Assembly (NCBI RefSeq): GCF_003963535.1
Contig: NZ_CP034539.1
Location: 4,774,001 to 4,838,000, forward strand
Direction: 5' to 3'
Source: Streptomyces cyaneochromogenes
Lineage (GTDB): Bacteria > Actinomycetota > Actinomycetes > Streptomycetales > Streptomycetaceae
DNA length: 64,000 nucleotides
Below the pieces are notes generated by a model. It was not told the DNA's origin. It saw only the letters and a list, made by a program, of their open reading frames with translations, and searched no databases. Position 1 is the stretch's first letter; each line of letters starts with the position of its first letter. This document shows, in pieces, positions 1-9,194 of this stretch. Position numbers and translations under genes: made by a program.

Positions 1-325
1 CTCTATCAGATCCTTTCGGAGCTGATTCCCGGTCAGGCGGGCTTGTCTTTGCGGCTGTTGGGCCGTTCCGACGTCTCAAACCTTAGCGGATCCTCTCGGC
101 GATTCCCAATCGGGCCGCCGAGCCCCAATTCGAATTGAATTCGGGCATGCCGAAATCAACCCCGCGGGGAGATCGTGCTGGTGGTTTGAGTTGCCGCTCA
201 CGCGGCGGGAGGTGCTGTCGCAGAACCGTTACGGCTCGGCGGCAACCCGAAGAACTTTACGGATCGGGCAGAGGGCTGTCAAGCATCCCCTGTCAAGATC
301 TTTTGCTGTCCGGGGCGACCTCGCA
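1..325. other. Intergenic left edge, no gene recognised
   Basis: No reading frame here has convincing coding character. The stretch is less GC-rich around 127-145, where overlapping AATTCGAATT and GAATTGAATTC palindromes occur. It lies downstream of the minus-strand MarR gene. A gene running in from the left cannot be excluded, but none is visible. Confidence 0.5.
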
Positions 326-874
326 TCAGTCCAGGTCGCTGAGGCGTCCGCCGGCGTCCGGCTGGGCGTGTTCCACCCGGCGGAGCAGGCGGGTGAGGAC
401 TTCGCCGAGGGTGGTGCGCTCTTCCGCGGAGAGGTCCTGCAGGAGGTCTTCCTCGAAGACGGACGCGAGGCGCATCGCCTCGAGCCACTTCTCGCGACCC
501 TCGACGGTCAGCTCGACGATGACGCGGACGCGGTTGGACTCGTCGCGCTCCCGGGTGACCAGACCCTCGGCGACCATGCGGTCGATGCGATGGGTCATGG
601 CGGCCGGGGTGAGTCCGAGGCGCTTCGCGAGGTCGCTTGGGCCCATGCGGTAGGGGGCGCCGGAGAGGACGAGGGCCTTGAGGACCTCCCAGTCGGCGCT
701 GCTGATGCCGAGGGCGGCGGTCTGGCGGCCGTAGGCGACGTTCATGCGGCGGTTCAGGCGGGACAGCGCCGAGACGATCTTCTCGACCTGGGGGTCGAGG
801 TCCTGGAACTCGCGCTGGTAGGCGGCGATCTGTTCTTCGAGTGTCGGCTCACTGGCGCCGGGGGTGTCACCCAT
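326..874 (-). CDS. MarR-family transcriptional regulator
   Basis: 182-residue winged-helix regulator. Residues about 55-130 form the MarR core: 'SSADWEVLKALVLSG' (helix 2), 'GLTPAAMTHRIDRM' (recognition helix) and 'GLVTRERDESNRVRV' (wing). The N-terminus is longer than in a minimal MarR, and the C-terminal helix would dimerise. It is divergent from an MFS exporter gene, with about 110 bp between them. That arrangement suggests it represses the transporter and possibly itself, with a small-molecule ligand releasing it. No good ribosome site precedes the ATG at 874, so a leaderless mRNA is possible. The family call is firm; ligand and targets are inferred from position. Confidence 0.9.
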   Translation of the reverse strand: MGDTPGASEPTLEEQIAAYQREFQDLDPQVEKIVSALSRLNRRMNVAYGRQTAALGISSADWEVLKALVLSGAPYRMGPSDLAKRLGLTPAAMTHRIDRMVAEGLVTRERDESNRVRVIVELTVEGREKWLEAMRLASVFEEDLLQDLSAEERTTLGEVLTRLLRRVEHAQPDAGGRLSDLD

Positions 875-927
875 GGGCCGAGTATGGCATGGGCCTGCTT
901 GGCGTTGAAGTCCTTCTCTGTGTACTC

Positions 928-953
928 TTTAGCTTCGAAGTTTAGCTTTGAAG
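928..953. promoter_or_regulatory. Tandem 13-bp repeat, probable MarR operator
   Basis: Two adjacent copies of TTTAGCTTYGAAG (928-940 and 941-953) differ at one base. Each contains the near-palindrome CTTYGAAG. They sit in the AT-richer stretch of the divergent marR/MFS intergenic region, 32 bp before the MFS start. Position and symmetry suggest a binding site for the adjacent MarR protein. Confidence 0.6.
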
Positions 954-984
954 TCTTCAGGTCTGCATATGAGGAGAGGTGAAC

Positions 985-2271
985 GTGACCAGGGCGATGG
1001 GCGCAGCGATGCGCCGGATCCACGTGGGCAATGCACTCAGCGCGTTCGGGCTCGGTTTCACGGTCCCCTACCTGTACGTCTATGTGGCGCAGGTGCGGGG
1101 GCTGGGTTCCATGACGGCGGGGCTCGTCCTCGCCGTCTTCGCCGTGGCCGCGCTGGTCGTGCTTCCGTTCGCCGGGCGGGCGATCGTCCGGCGGGGCCCG
1201 CTGCCGGTGCTGCTCGCCGCCCTGGTCACCGCCGCGCTCGGGGCGCTGAGCCTGGGGCTCGCGGGGAGTGCGGCGGCCGTGCTGCTGTCGGCGGCCGCGC
1301 TCGGGGCGGGGCAGGCCGTGATGCAGCCGGCGCTCGCGACGATGATCGTGGACTGCTCCAGCGCGGAGACCCGGTCGCGGGCGTTCGCGACGCAGTTCTT
1401 TCTGCAGAACCTGGGGCTGGGCGTCGGTGGGCTGATCGGTGGCCATCTCGTCGACACGTCGAGCGTCTCGTCCTTCACTGTGCTGTTCGCGATCGAGGCG
1501 GCGATGTTCCTGCTGCTCGTCGTGGTGATGTCGACGGTGCGGATGCCGCGGGCGCCTCGGATCGAGGGGGCGCCGGGGGGCGCGAAGGGGAGCTGGAAGC
1601 AGCTGCTCGGGAACCGGGCGATGGTGCAGCTGTGTGTGCTGGGCTTCGTGCTGTTCTTCGCTTGCTACGGGCAGTTCGAGTCGGGGCTCAGTGCGTACGG
1701 GGTCGAGGCGGCCGGGGTCTCCACGTCCGCGCTCGGGACCGCGCTGGCGGCGAACACCGCGATGATCGTGGTGGCACAGTTCGCGGTGCTGAAGTTCGTC
1801 GAGCGGCGGAGGCGGTCGCGGGTCATCGCCGCTGTGGGGTTGATCTGGGCCGTGGCGTGGGTCGCGGCGGGGTATGCCGGGCTGGGGCACGGTAGCCAGG
1901 AGATGGCTACGGCGGCCTTCGTCTCGACGTACGCGCTGTTCGGGCTGGGTGAGGCGATGTTGTCTCCGACGGTTGCTCCGCTGGTGGCGGACTTGGCGCC
2001 GGAGGGGATGGCTGGGCAGTACAACTCTGCGTTCGCCCTGGTGAAGCAGCTTGCGCTGGCTGTTGGGCCGGCGGTGGGTGGGCCCATGGGGGCGGCTCTG
2101 CACGGGCCGTATGTCGTGACGTTCTTGGGGTTCTCGTTGGGGATCACGTGGCTTGCGTTGCGGATGGGGCGTCAGCTCACCGCCGTGCAGGATCAGCCGT
2201 GGCTGGCGAAGAGCCGGGTGGTGGCGCAGGGGAGTGCGTCGGCCAGCGGGCAGGCTCGGGCGCACGCCTGA
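985..2271 (+). CDS. MFS transporter (drug-efflux type)
   Basis: About 428 residues with some 12 hydrophobic segments, the usual size of a drug:H+ antiporter of the major facilitator superfamily. The first half ('NALSAFGLGFTVPYLYVYVA') and the second half ('GLGEAMLSPTVAPLVADLAP') show the two six-helix bundles around a charged central loop near residues 190-205. The GTG at 985 is preferred over the one at 979 because GAGGAGAGG (971-979) then lies about 5 bases upstream; the earlier GTG overlaps that site. Divergent from the MarR gene, which probably controls it. Substrate unknown. Confidence 0.88.
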   Translation: MTRAMGAAMRRIHVGNALSAFGLGFTVPYLYVYVAQVRGLGSMTAGLVLAVFAVAALVVLPFAGRAIVRRGPLPVLLAALVTAALGALSLGLAGSAAAVLLSAAALGAGQAVMQPALATMIVDCSSAETRSRAFATQFFLQNLGLGVGGLIGGHLVDTSSVSSFTVLFAIEAAMFLLLVVVMSTVRMPRAPRIEGAPGGAKGSWKQLLGNRAMVQLCVLGFVLFFACYGQFESGLSAYGVEAAGVSTSALGTALAANTAMIVVAQFAVLKFVERRRRSRVIAAVGLIWAVAWVAAGYAGLGHGSQEMATAAFVSTYALFGLGEAMLSPTVAPLVADLAPEGMAGQYNSAFALVKQLALAVGPAVGGPMGAALHGPYVVTFLGFSLGITWLALRMGRQLTAVQDQPWLAKSRVVAQGSASASGQARAHA

Positions 2272-2278
2272 GTTTTTC

Positions 2279-2379
2279 TCGCCCCCGCCGCCCCTACCCG
2301 TCCCGTCCCTGGGGGCTGCCGCCCCCACACCCCCGCTTCGGCCCTGAAGGGGCCTCGTCCTCAAACGCCGGACGGGCTG
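2279..2379. repeat. Dispersed GC-rich intergenic repeat, copy 1
   Basis: About 100-bp element with the blocks CGCCCCCGCCGCCCCTACCC, a GGGGGC-TGCC-GCCCCC hairpin, GCTTCGGCCCTGAAGGGGCC and CGTCCTCAAACGCCGGACGG. It lies between the convergent MFS and phosphatase genes. Closely similar copies occur at 12728-12860 and 19609-19742. The several hairpins suggest a transcription-terminating or mRNA-stabilising role at gene ends; that is inference. Confidence 0.8.
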
Positions 2380-2398
2380 AAACACGCCGGCCTTCCCG

Positions 2399-4078
2399 TC
2401 AGGTTCTCGAGGTGTCCACGGCTGCCTTCGGTAGTGCGAACTCGCACCAGACCGCCTTTCCGCCGCCTGGGGTCCGCCGTGAGCCCCATGCGGAGGCGAT
2501 GGTGGCGACGATGGCGATGCCTCGGCCCGACTCGTCGGCCGGTTCGGCTCGGCGGCGTCGGGGGAGGTGGTCGTCGCCGTCGGTGACCTCGATGATCAGG
2601 CGGCGGTCGGTGCGGCGCAGGCGCAGGCGCATGGGTGGGGTGCCGTGCTGGAGGGAGTTCGCCACCAGTTCGCTGGTGGCCAGGACGCCCAGGTCGTGCA
2701 GGTCCTGTGGGAAACGCCAGCTCGTCAGGACGCCGGAGGCGAAGGCACGCGCGCGGGGGGCCGCTTCCACTCCGCCCAGGAGCTCCAGGGCGGCGTTGCG
2801 GAAGAGGTCGCTGTCGGGGCCCGTGCGGGCCGGGTGCTGGAGGACGAGGACCGCTACGTCGTCGTCGTGGTCGGCGGTGACGCCCGCTGTGCGGACCAGG
2901 CGGTCGCAGACCACCTGCGGGGTGCCGGTCGCGCCGGCCAGGGCGCGCTCCAGGGAGGCGATGCCCTCGTCCAGGTCCTCGTCACGGCGTTCGACCAGGC
3001 CGTCGGTGTAGAGGACCGCCGTGGAGCCGGGGCTCAGGGCGATCGAGCCGGACGCGTGCATCCAGCCGCCCGTGCCGAGGGGCGGGCCGGTGGGTTCGTC
3101 GGCGCGCTGGACCGCGCCGTTCTCGTCGCGGACCAGGATGGGGAGGTGGCCGGCGGAGGCGTACACCAGGCGGCCCTCGTTCGGGTCGTGAATGGCGTAG
3201 ACGCAGGTGGCGATCTGGTTGGCGTCGATCTCCGTGGCCAGGCCGTCCAGGAGCTGGAGGACCTCGTGCGGGGGGAGGTCCAGACGGGCGTACGCCCTCA
3301 CCGCCGTACGGAGTTGGCCCATCACCGCCGCCGCGCGTACCCCTCTGCCCATCACGTCGCCGATCACCAGGGCCGTGCGGCCGCCGCCCAGGGTGATCAC
3401 GTCGTACCAGTCGCCGCCGACCGCGGCCTCCGTGCCGCCTGGGTGGTAGGTGGCGGCGATGCGCAGGTCGTCCGGTTCCTCGAGCTCCTGGGGGAGGAGG
3501 GAGCGCTGGAGGGTGACGGCCGTTTCGCGTTGGCGGCGTTCGCTGGCGCGGAGGCGTTCGGCGGCTTCCGCGTGGTCGGTGACGTCGGTGGCGAACACGA
3601 GGACTCCGCTGCCGCTGCCGTCGCCCTCCATGACGGGGGTACAGGTGAAGGTGTACGAGCGGCCGTCGGGGGCCTTGCGGGACTTGAGGGTGCGGGGCTT
3701 GCCGCTGCGCTGGACCTGGTCGAGGAGCGGGAGCAGGCCCAGTTCGGCCAGCTCGGGGAGGGCCTCGCGGGCCGGTTCACCCGGGGGGCGTGCGCCGAAG
3801 GCCGCCACGTACGCGTCGTTGACGTACGCCAGACGGTGGTCGGAGCCGTGGACGAGGGCGACCAGGGACGGGACGCGGTCGAGGACCTCGCGGACCGGCA
3901 GTTCGTCCAGGGCGGGGATCGGCTTGGCCTCGTCGGTGAGGTGTTCGGCGCGGGCCGCCGGGACGGCGCCCGGGCTCTCTCCCCGGCGTTCCTGGGTGAC
4001 CGCCGCCGCGGTTTCGGTCCGCGCTGCGGCGCGGCGCTGCGTTCCGGGGAGCCGGGCGCTCCAGCGCGTGAAGTTCAC
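2399..4078 (-). CDS. PAS-SpoIIE (PP2C) phosphatase with HATPase domain
   Basis: About 559 residues in three domains. A PAS sensor ('VPSLVALVHGSDHRLAYVND') is followed by a SpoIIE-type PP2C phosphatase with 'GGDWYDVITL', 'VIGDVMGRGVRAAAVM', 'YASAGHLPIL' and 'VLYTDGLVERRDE'. The protein ends in an RsbW-like HATPase ('ATSELVANSLQHG', 'ESGRGIAIVATIA'). Such proteins switch anti-sigma-factor-antagonist pathways by dephosphorylating STAS proteins, while the kinase-like end can bind or phosphorylate the antagonist. The GTG at 4078 is chosen because AAGGA lies 6 bases upstream; an upstream extension to 4213 has poor coding character. Signal and partner sigma factor are unknown. Confidence 0.9.
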   Translation of the reverse strand: MNFTRWSARLPGTQRRAAARTETAAAVTQERRGESPGAVPAARAEHLTDEAKPIPALDELPVREVLDRVPSLVALVHGSDHRLAYVNDAYVAAFGARPPGEPAREALPELAELGLLPLLDQVQRSGKPRTLKSRKAPDGRSYTFTCTPVMEGDGSGSGVLVFATDVTDHAEAAERLRASERRQRETAVTLQRSLLPQELEEPDDLRIAATYHPGGTEAAVGGDWYDVITLGGGRTALVIGDVMGRGVRAAAVMGQLRTAVRAYARLDLPPHEVLQLLDGLATEIDANQIATCVYAIHDPNEGRLVYASAGHLPILVRDENGAVQRADEPTGPPLGTGGWMHASGSIALSPGSTAVLYTDGLVERRDEDLDEGIASLERALAGATGTPQVVCDRLVRTAGVTADHDDDVAVLVLQHPARTGPDSDLFRNAALELLGGVEAAPRARAFASGVLTSWRFPQDLHDLGVLATSELVANSLQHGTPPMRLRLRRTDRRLIIEVTDGDDHLPRRRRAEPADESGRGIAIVATIASAWGSRRTPGGGKAVWCEFALPKAAVDTSRT

Positions 4079-4317
4079 GAATCCTTGCCTCGTGTCGTCG
4101 TCTTCGGCCGGCTCCGGACCCGGCCTGGGGTCTGAGGGGCGGCAATGGCACCCCGGGAATGCAGCACTGTGGGGGAGCCTCGTGGGTCGAAGGGCGGGCG
4201 GGTGCCCGTCCAAGGTCGTCCAGGGTCGGGATCGGTTCGGGGATCAGTCTGGCAGTGCGGCCGACCTGGCCGACACCCGTCAGACGCCTGCCCCGTCGGT
4301 GGAGTTCCTGGGTCCGG

Positions 4318-5697
4318 TCAGGACGACCCCTTCGTGTCGTCTCCCCGGTTGAGGTGATGCTTTCCACCGGCCGCGAGTTCGAACTCCGCTCGGGGATGTT
4401 CGAGCGATCCGAGGGAGACGACCTCCCTCTTGAAGAGCCCCGACAGTGTCCACTCGGCCAGAACGCGGGCCTTGCGGTTGAAGGTCGGCACCCTGCTGAG
4501 GTGGTAGACGCGGTGCATGAACCAGGCAGGGTAGCCCTTCAGCTTGCGTCCGTAGACGTGTGCGACGCCCTGGTGGAAGCCGAGGGAGGCGACCGAACCC
4601 GCGTACTTGTGGGCGTAGGCCTCCAGGGGTTCGCCGCGCAGGGCGTGGGCGATGTTGTCGCCGAGCGTCTTCGCCTGGCGCAGTGCGTGCTGCGCGTTGG
4701 GGGCGCACTCCTTGCCGGGTGCGCCAGCGGTGACATCGGGGACGGCGGCGGCGTCTCCCGCGGCCCACGCGTGCGTGGTGCCCTCGATCGTCAGCTCGGG
4801 AGTGCACTTCAGCCTGCCGCGCTCATTGCGTGGCAGGTCGGTCGCGGCGAGGATCGGGTGGGGTTTGACGCCGGCCGTCCAGACGACCGTACGGGTCGGG
4901 AAGCGGGCGCCGTCGCTGAGGACGGCGACGCGGTCCGCGCAGGACTCCAGGCGGGTGTGCAGGCGTACGTCGATGTTGCGGCGGCGCAGTTCGGTCACGG
5001 TGTAGCGGCCCATGTCCTCGCCGACCTCGGGCAGGATGCGGTCGGAGGCCTCGACGAGGATCCACTTCATGTCCTCGGGCCGGACGTTGTGGTAGTAGCG
5101 CGTGGCGTAGCGGGCCATGTCCTCGAGTTCGCCGAGCGCCTCCACGCCCGCGTAGCCGCCGCCTACGAAGACGAAGGTGAGGGCGGCGTCGCGGATCGCG
5201 GGGTCGCGGGTGGAGGAGGCGATGTCCATCTGCTCGATGACGTGGTTGCGCAGGCCGATGGCCTCCTCCACGGTCTTGAAGCCGATGGCGTGGTCGGCGA
5301 GCCCGGGGATCGGGAGCGTGCGCGAGACGGAACCGGGGGCGAGGACGAGTTCGTCGTACGACAGCTGTTCGGTGCCGGTGCCCTCCTCCTCGGAGGCGAG
5401 GGTGCTCAGGGTCGCGGTGCGCTTGGCGTGGTCGATGGCCGTGGCCTCGCCGATGATGACCCGGCACTGGGACAGGACGCGGCGCAGCGGTACGACCACG
5501 TGGCGCGGGGAGATGGAGCCGGCGGCCGCCTCCGGGAGGAACGGCTGATAGGTCATGTACGGGTCGGGGGTGACGACGGTGATCTCGGCTTCGCCCCGGC
5601 CGAGTTCCTGTTTCAGCCTCCGTTGAAGACGCAGGGCCGTGTACATCCCGACGTAGCCGCCGCCGACAACGAGAATGCGCGCACGTTCCTTCACCAT
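4318..5697 (-). CDS. ndh: Type II NADH dehydrogenase (NDH-2)
   Basis: About 459 residues. It has two dinucleotide-binding folds: an N-terminal FAD motif 'ILVVGGGYVGMYTAL' and a mid-protein NAD(P)H motif 'FVFVGGGYAGVEALGE'. The quinone-reductase signatures 'MTYQPFLPEAAAG', 'VWTAGVKPHP' and 'WAAGDAAAVPD' are present, and the C-terminus is amphipathic for membrane attachment. It would oxidise NADH to menaquinol on the inner membrane face without pumping protons. The chosen start is the ATG at 5697; an in-frame GTG at 5730 is also possible, and neither has a strong ribosome site. Divergent from the atrA-type gene. Confidence 0.9.
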   Translation of the reverse strand: MVKERARILVVGGGYVGMYTALRLQRRLKQELGRGEAEITVVTPDPYMTYQPFLPEAAAGSISPRHVVVPLRRVLSQCRVIIGEATAIDHAKRTATLSTLASEEEGTGTEQLSYDELVLAPGSVSRTLPIPGLADHAIGFKTVEEAIGLRNHVIEQMDIASSTRDPAIRDAALTFVFVGGGYAGVEALGELEDMARYATRYYHNVRPEDMKWILVEASDRILPEVGEDMGRYTVTELRRRNIDVRLHTRLESCADRVAVLSDGARFPTRTVVWTAGVKPHPILAATDLPRNERGRLKCTPELTIEGTTHAWAAGDAAAVPDVTAGAPGKECAPNAQHALRQAKTLGDNIAHALRGEPLEAYAHKYAGSVASLGFHQGVAHVYGRKLKGYPAWFMHRVYHLSRVPTFNRKARVLAEWTLSGLFKREVVSLGSLEHPRAEFELAAGGKHHLNRGDDTKGSS

Positions 5698-6082
5698 CCC
5701 ATGACGCACCCGACGCTTGCGTTTGTCCACAGGCTCGACAATTTGTGTGACCGGAGGCCGTCGACCTCACGGTTTGGCCGATTTGCCGGAGTGCGCGGAA
5801 ACATCGCAGGTCAGAGGGTGTGCGCCGGGGCATCACAGGTGGCTTAATCGGGACGTAAACGACGCGTACTCCGATCGAGGGGCGCTCCGTGCGGAACGTG
5901 CCCCTTCTGAATTGACCCTCGCTCAACTATGTTCTTGTGTCGACGGGGTGTAGGGGGATGCGCTCTTCGGGTCCGTGAGTCACACACGGCGGGCTCGTTG
6001 TCCGGGCTGGTTCCGCGACGCTCCGGCTTTGCAATGACGGGGAGTGTCTCCGGGGGGAGACGTCATTACCGGGGGATCGCTT
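5698..6082. other. Divergent ndh/atrA intergenic region
   Basis: About 385 bases with AT-richer patches, such as TTGACCCTCGCTCAACTATG near 5913-5932, that could hold divergent promoters. I see no convincing gene, RNA fold or clear palindrome matching an AtrA site. Confidence 0.5.
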
Positions 6083-6853
6083 ATGCATGTTCAGGATTCT
6101 CGATGGTCTTCCGCATCCGCCATCGCATCGGGCGGCGGAGCGGTGGGCGGCACGATGAGCGCGGCGGCGGGCAACGGACGCGCGGATGCGCGTACGACGC
6201 CGCTGCGCGTGGACGCACAGCGCAATCTGGAGCACGTGCTGCGTGCGGCGCGCGAGGTCTTCGGCGAGCTGGGGTACGGCGCGCCGATGGAGGACGTGGC
6301 GCGGCGCGCGCGGGTCGGCGTCGGGACGGTGTACCGGCGCTTCCCGAGCAAGGACGTCCTGGTGCGGCGGATAGCCGAGGAGGAGACCTCCCGGCTGACC
6401 GACCAGGCACGTGCGGCGCTCGGCCAGGAGGACGAGCCGTGGTCGGCGCTCTCGCGCTTCCTGCGCACTTCGGTGGCGTCGGGCGCGGGTCGGCTGCTGC
6501 CGCCGCAGGTGCTGCGGGTCGGGGTCGCCGAGGACGGTGCCGGGGTCGACGAGGCCCGGGTGCCGCAGCAGCGGACGCAGCCGGGCGCGGGTGAGCTGCG
6601 GCTGGTGCCCGAGCAGTCCACGGCGGTGCCCGCGGACGACGCGGGGGCGGCGGCGCTGCTCGACGTGGTGGGCCAGCTCGTGGAGCGGGCGCGCGCGGCG
6701 GGTGAACTGCGGGCCGACGTGTCGGTGTCGGACGTCCTGCTGGTGATCGCGACGGCGGCGCCCTCGCTGCCGGATGCGGCGCAGCAGGCGGCGGCCTCGT
6801 CGCGACTGCTGGACATCCTGCTGGAGGGACTGCGGTCGCGGCCTCAGTCGTGA
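6083..6853 (+). CDS. atrA: TetR-family regulator, AtrA-like
   Basis: About 256 residues. A flexible Ala/Gly-rich N-terminus of some 40 residues precedes a TetR helix-turn-helix: 'VLRAAREVFGELGYGAPMED', then 'RARVGVGTVYRRFPSKD'. The C-terminal ligand/dimerisation region carries a long Pro/Gln-containing loop. In S. coelicolor AtrA activates actII-ORF4, and in S. griseus strR. The flanking NDH-2 and ECF-sigma genes match my memory of the S. coelicolor locus, so orthology is likely. The ATG at 6083 is chosen because GGGGGA lies 6-7 bases upstream; an upstream ATG at 6044 lacks a site. Confidence 0.82.
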   Translation: MHVQDSRWSSASAIASGGGAVGGTMSAAAGNGRADARTTPLRVDAQRNLEHVLRAAREVFGELGYGAPMEDVARRARVGVGTVYRRFPSKDVLVRRIAEEETSRLTDQARAALGQEDEPWSALSRFLRTSVASGAGRLLPPQVLRVGVAEDGAGVDEARVPQQRTQPGAGELRLVPEQSTAVPADDAGAAALLDVVGQLVERARAAGELRADVSVSDVLLVIATAAPSLPDAAQQAAASSRLLDILLEGLRSRPQS

Positions 6854-7176
6854 GCCGGCCGAGGTGACCGTCGTGGCTCGGTGACCAGGAGAGCGACCAA
6901 GACGCTGACCAGGCAGGTGTCCGAGAGGCGGGGTGCTGCGCCGCCCTCGCCTCGAACACCGTCACGGAACAAGCCAGACATTTCCGGCCTCATGGTCAAC
7001 TTTCGTCCTGTGAAGGTTCTTTGAGCGTTTCCCACATGGGCGAGAGGTAGCACTACGGTGCTGGAAGTCCCCACGGATGGGTGGATGTCCGTACAGGTGG
7101 GGCCTGACCAAAAGCCCATATGGCACCCTGACCCGGTGTCCGGGACTGGTAGAGCTGGCGGCGGGGGCTTTCCGCG
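6854..7176. other. Intergenic region upstream of the ECF sigma gene
   Basis: 323 bases with no supportable gene. The AT-richer stretch around 6980-7030 could carry the promoter of the downstream sigma-factor gene. No clear ECF-type autoregulatory AAC-CGT pair was recognised. Confidence 0.45.
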
Positions 7177-9132
7177 ATGAGCAGTGACGGGTGGGACGAG
7201 TCACGCGGTGACGGTGACTCGGCGACTCCGCAGGTGCCGAGTCAGGGCGGACGGGCGGATCTGCCGCTGGGCGGCGGCCCCGCCGAGAGCCGTCGAAAGG
7301 CGCGCGCGGAAGGCAGTGTCCCGGCACAGCGCGACCGGCGCGAGGACGGCGCGTTGCCCACGCCGCGCGACCTGCCGCCGTCGGACGCCGACCTGATCGG
7401 GCGGATGCGCGCCGGCGATGACGGCGCGTACGAGGAGTTGTACCGGCGCCACGCGGAAGCGGTGCGCCGGTACGCGCGCACCTGCTGCCGTGACACCCAC
7501 ACCGCGGACGACCTCACGGCCGAGGTCTTCGCCCGCATGCTCCAGGCGGTGCGCGGCGGCTCCGGTCCCGAGCACGCCGTACGCGCGTATCTGCTCACCT
7601 CGATCCGGCGGGCCGCCGCGGACTGGACGAGGTCTGCTCGGCGCGAGCAACTGGTCGACGACTTCGCGGTGTTCGCCGCGCAGTCCGCGCGCGTGTCCGA
7701 GGTCTCGGACGACGACACCTTGGACCTGGGCGCCGATGTGCGGGCGATGCACGAGGCCGAGCAGTCCCTGGCCATGCAGGCCTTCCGGTCGCTGCCGGAG
7801 CGCTGGCAGGCGGTGCTGTGGCACACCGAGGTCGAGGACGAGTCGCCGAGCGAGGTGGCCACGCTCTTCGGGCTCGACGCCAACGGCACGCGCGTGCTCG
7901 CCAGCCGTGCCCGCGAAGGCCTCAAGCAGGCCTATCTGCAGGCCCACGTCAGCGCCAGCCTCGTCGGCGACGAGGGGTGCGCCCGCTACGCCGACCGGCT
8001 CGGGGCCTACGCCCGCGGCAGCCTGCGCGCCCGTGCCGAGCGGGGGCTGCGCAAGCACCTGGAGGAGTGCGCCAAGTGCCGGCTGGCCGCGGGCCAGATC
8101 AAGGAAGTCGCCAGCGGTATCCCGGCCGTCGTGCCGGTCGCGGTCATCGGCTGGTTCGGCGCCGCCGGGTACGCCAAGGTGGCCGGGCTCATCGCCGGTG
8201 GTGCCGGGGCGGGTGCGGCCGGTGCCGCGGCGGCGAGCGGCGGTTCGTCGAGCAGTGCGGCGGCAGGCGCGGCCGCGGCGGGCGGCAGTTCGTCCGGCGG
8301 GGCGGGTGCCGGGGGCGGTGCGGCGGCCTCCGAAGGGCTGGGCGCTCCGCTGAAGGCCGGTATCGCGGCCGGTGTGGTCGCCGTGGGCGTGGCGGCGGCG
8401 ATCGTGCTCACGCTGGCCGGCAACGACCGGCCGGCCCACAAGGAGGACGCCAAACAGCCCCCCGTGCCCTCCCCCATCGTCGAGGAGACGCCGACGCCCG
8501 AGCCGTCGGAGAAGGAGCCCGCCCCGCAGCCGCCGGCGATCGTCCCGGCCGCGAAGCCGAAGCCGGCCCCGACACCCACCCCGGCCCCGACGCCCACCCG
8601 CACGCCCGGTCAGACGCCCACGCCCTCCGCGACGCCGACACCTACCCCCACCCCTACGCCGCCCACGCCGACTCCGACTCCGACTCCCCCGCCCGCCCCG
8701 GTCGTCTACCAGCTGAGCGAGCTGTCGTACGACGTCGCCGGCGACGGCAGCGCACCCGAGATCCGGATCGGCGAGAGCAGCTGGGTGTGGCAGCGGTACG
8801 GCGTCTCGATCGCCGACAAGCGGTACTCGCACGGCGTCACCGTGCACGGCCGGTCCTCCGTCGTCATCGACCTCAACCGGGAGTGCTCGGCCTACGACGC
8901 GCTGGTCGGCGTCGACGACACCGCGCTGGGGCTCGGCAGGTTCTCCTTCTCGGTCCATGCCGACGGCGTCCGCCTGTGGCGGTCCGGAGTGCTCAAGGGC
9001 GGGGACGCGGCGGTGCCCGTCCATGTGAACCTCGCCGGGCGCGAGACCGTACGGCTGGTGGTCGAGCCGCACAGCACCGTCGACACCCTGATGCTGGCGG
9101 ACTGGGCGGAGTCGAAGTTCAGCTGCGTGTAG
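7177..9132 (+). CDS. Membrane-anchored ECF sigma factor fused to zinc finger and NPCBM-like domain
   Basis: 651 residues joining functions usually split over several genes. Residues about 60-255 are an ECF sigma factor: sigma-2 'YEELYRRHAEAVRRYAR' with 'TAEVFARMLQ', and sigma-4 'LPERWQAVLWHTEVE'. A ZAS-like zinc finger follows (H-x3-C-x2-C in 'HLEECAKC', about 293-300), then hydrophobic segments (about 312-345 and 394-414) and a Pro/Thr repeat stalk (about 420-508). The C-terminal ~140 residues resemble an NPCBM carbohydrate-binding domain ('RYSHGVTVHG', 'ECSAYDALVGVDD'). The layout fits the large C-extended ECF group (ECF52-like) of actinobacteria, where wall sensing and transcription may sit in one polypeptide. 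Release mechanism unknown. Confidence 0.88.
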   Translation: MSSDGWDESRGDGDSATPQVPSQGGRADLPLGGGPAESRRKARAEGSVPAQRDRREDGALPTPRDLPPSDADLIGRMRAGDDGAYEELYRRHAEAVRRYARTCCRDTHTADDLTAEVFARMLQAVRGGSGPEHAVRAYLLTSIRRAAADWTRSARREQLVDDFAVFAAQSARVSEVSDDDTLDLGADVRAMHEAEQSLAMQAFRSLPERWQAVLWHTEVEDESPSEVATLFGLDANGTRVLASRAREGLKQAYLQAHVSASLVGDEGCARYADRLGAYARGSLRARAERGLRKHLEECAKCRLAAGQIKEVASGIPAVVPVAVIGWFGAAGYAKVAGLIAGGAGAGAAGAAAASGGSSSSAAAGAAAAGGSSSGGAGAGGGAAASEGLGAPLKAGIAAGVVAVGVAAAIVLTLAGNDRPAHKEDAKQPPVPSPIVEETPTPEPSEKEPAPQPPAIVPAAKPKPAPTPTPAPTPTRTPGQTPTPSATPTPTPTPTPPTPTPTPTPPPAPVVYQLSELSYDVAGDGSAPEIRIGESSWVWQRYGVSIADKRYSHGVTVHGRSSVVIDLNRECSAYDALVGVDDTALGLGRFSFSVHADGVRLWRSGVLKGGDAAVPVHVNLAGRETVRLVVEPHSTVDTLMLADWAESKFSCV

Positions 9133-9194
9133 CTGCGTTCAGCCGCGTACAGCGGGTTCCGCCGCGTGTAGGGGCGTTCAGGCGGCTCTCGGGT

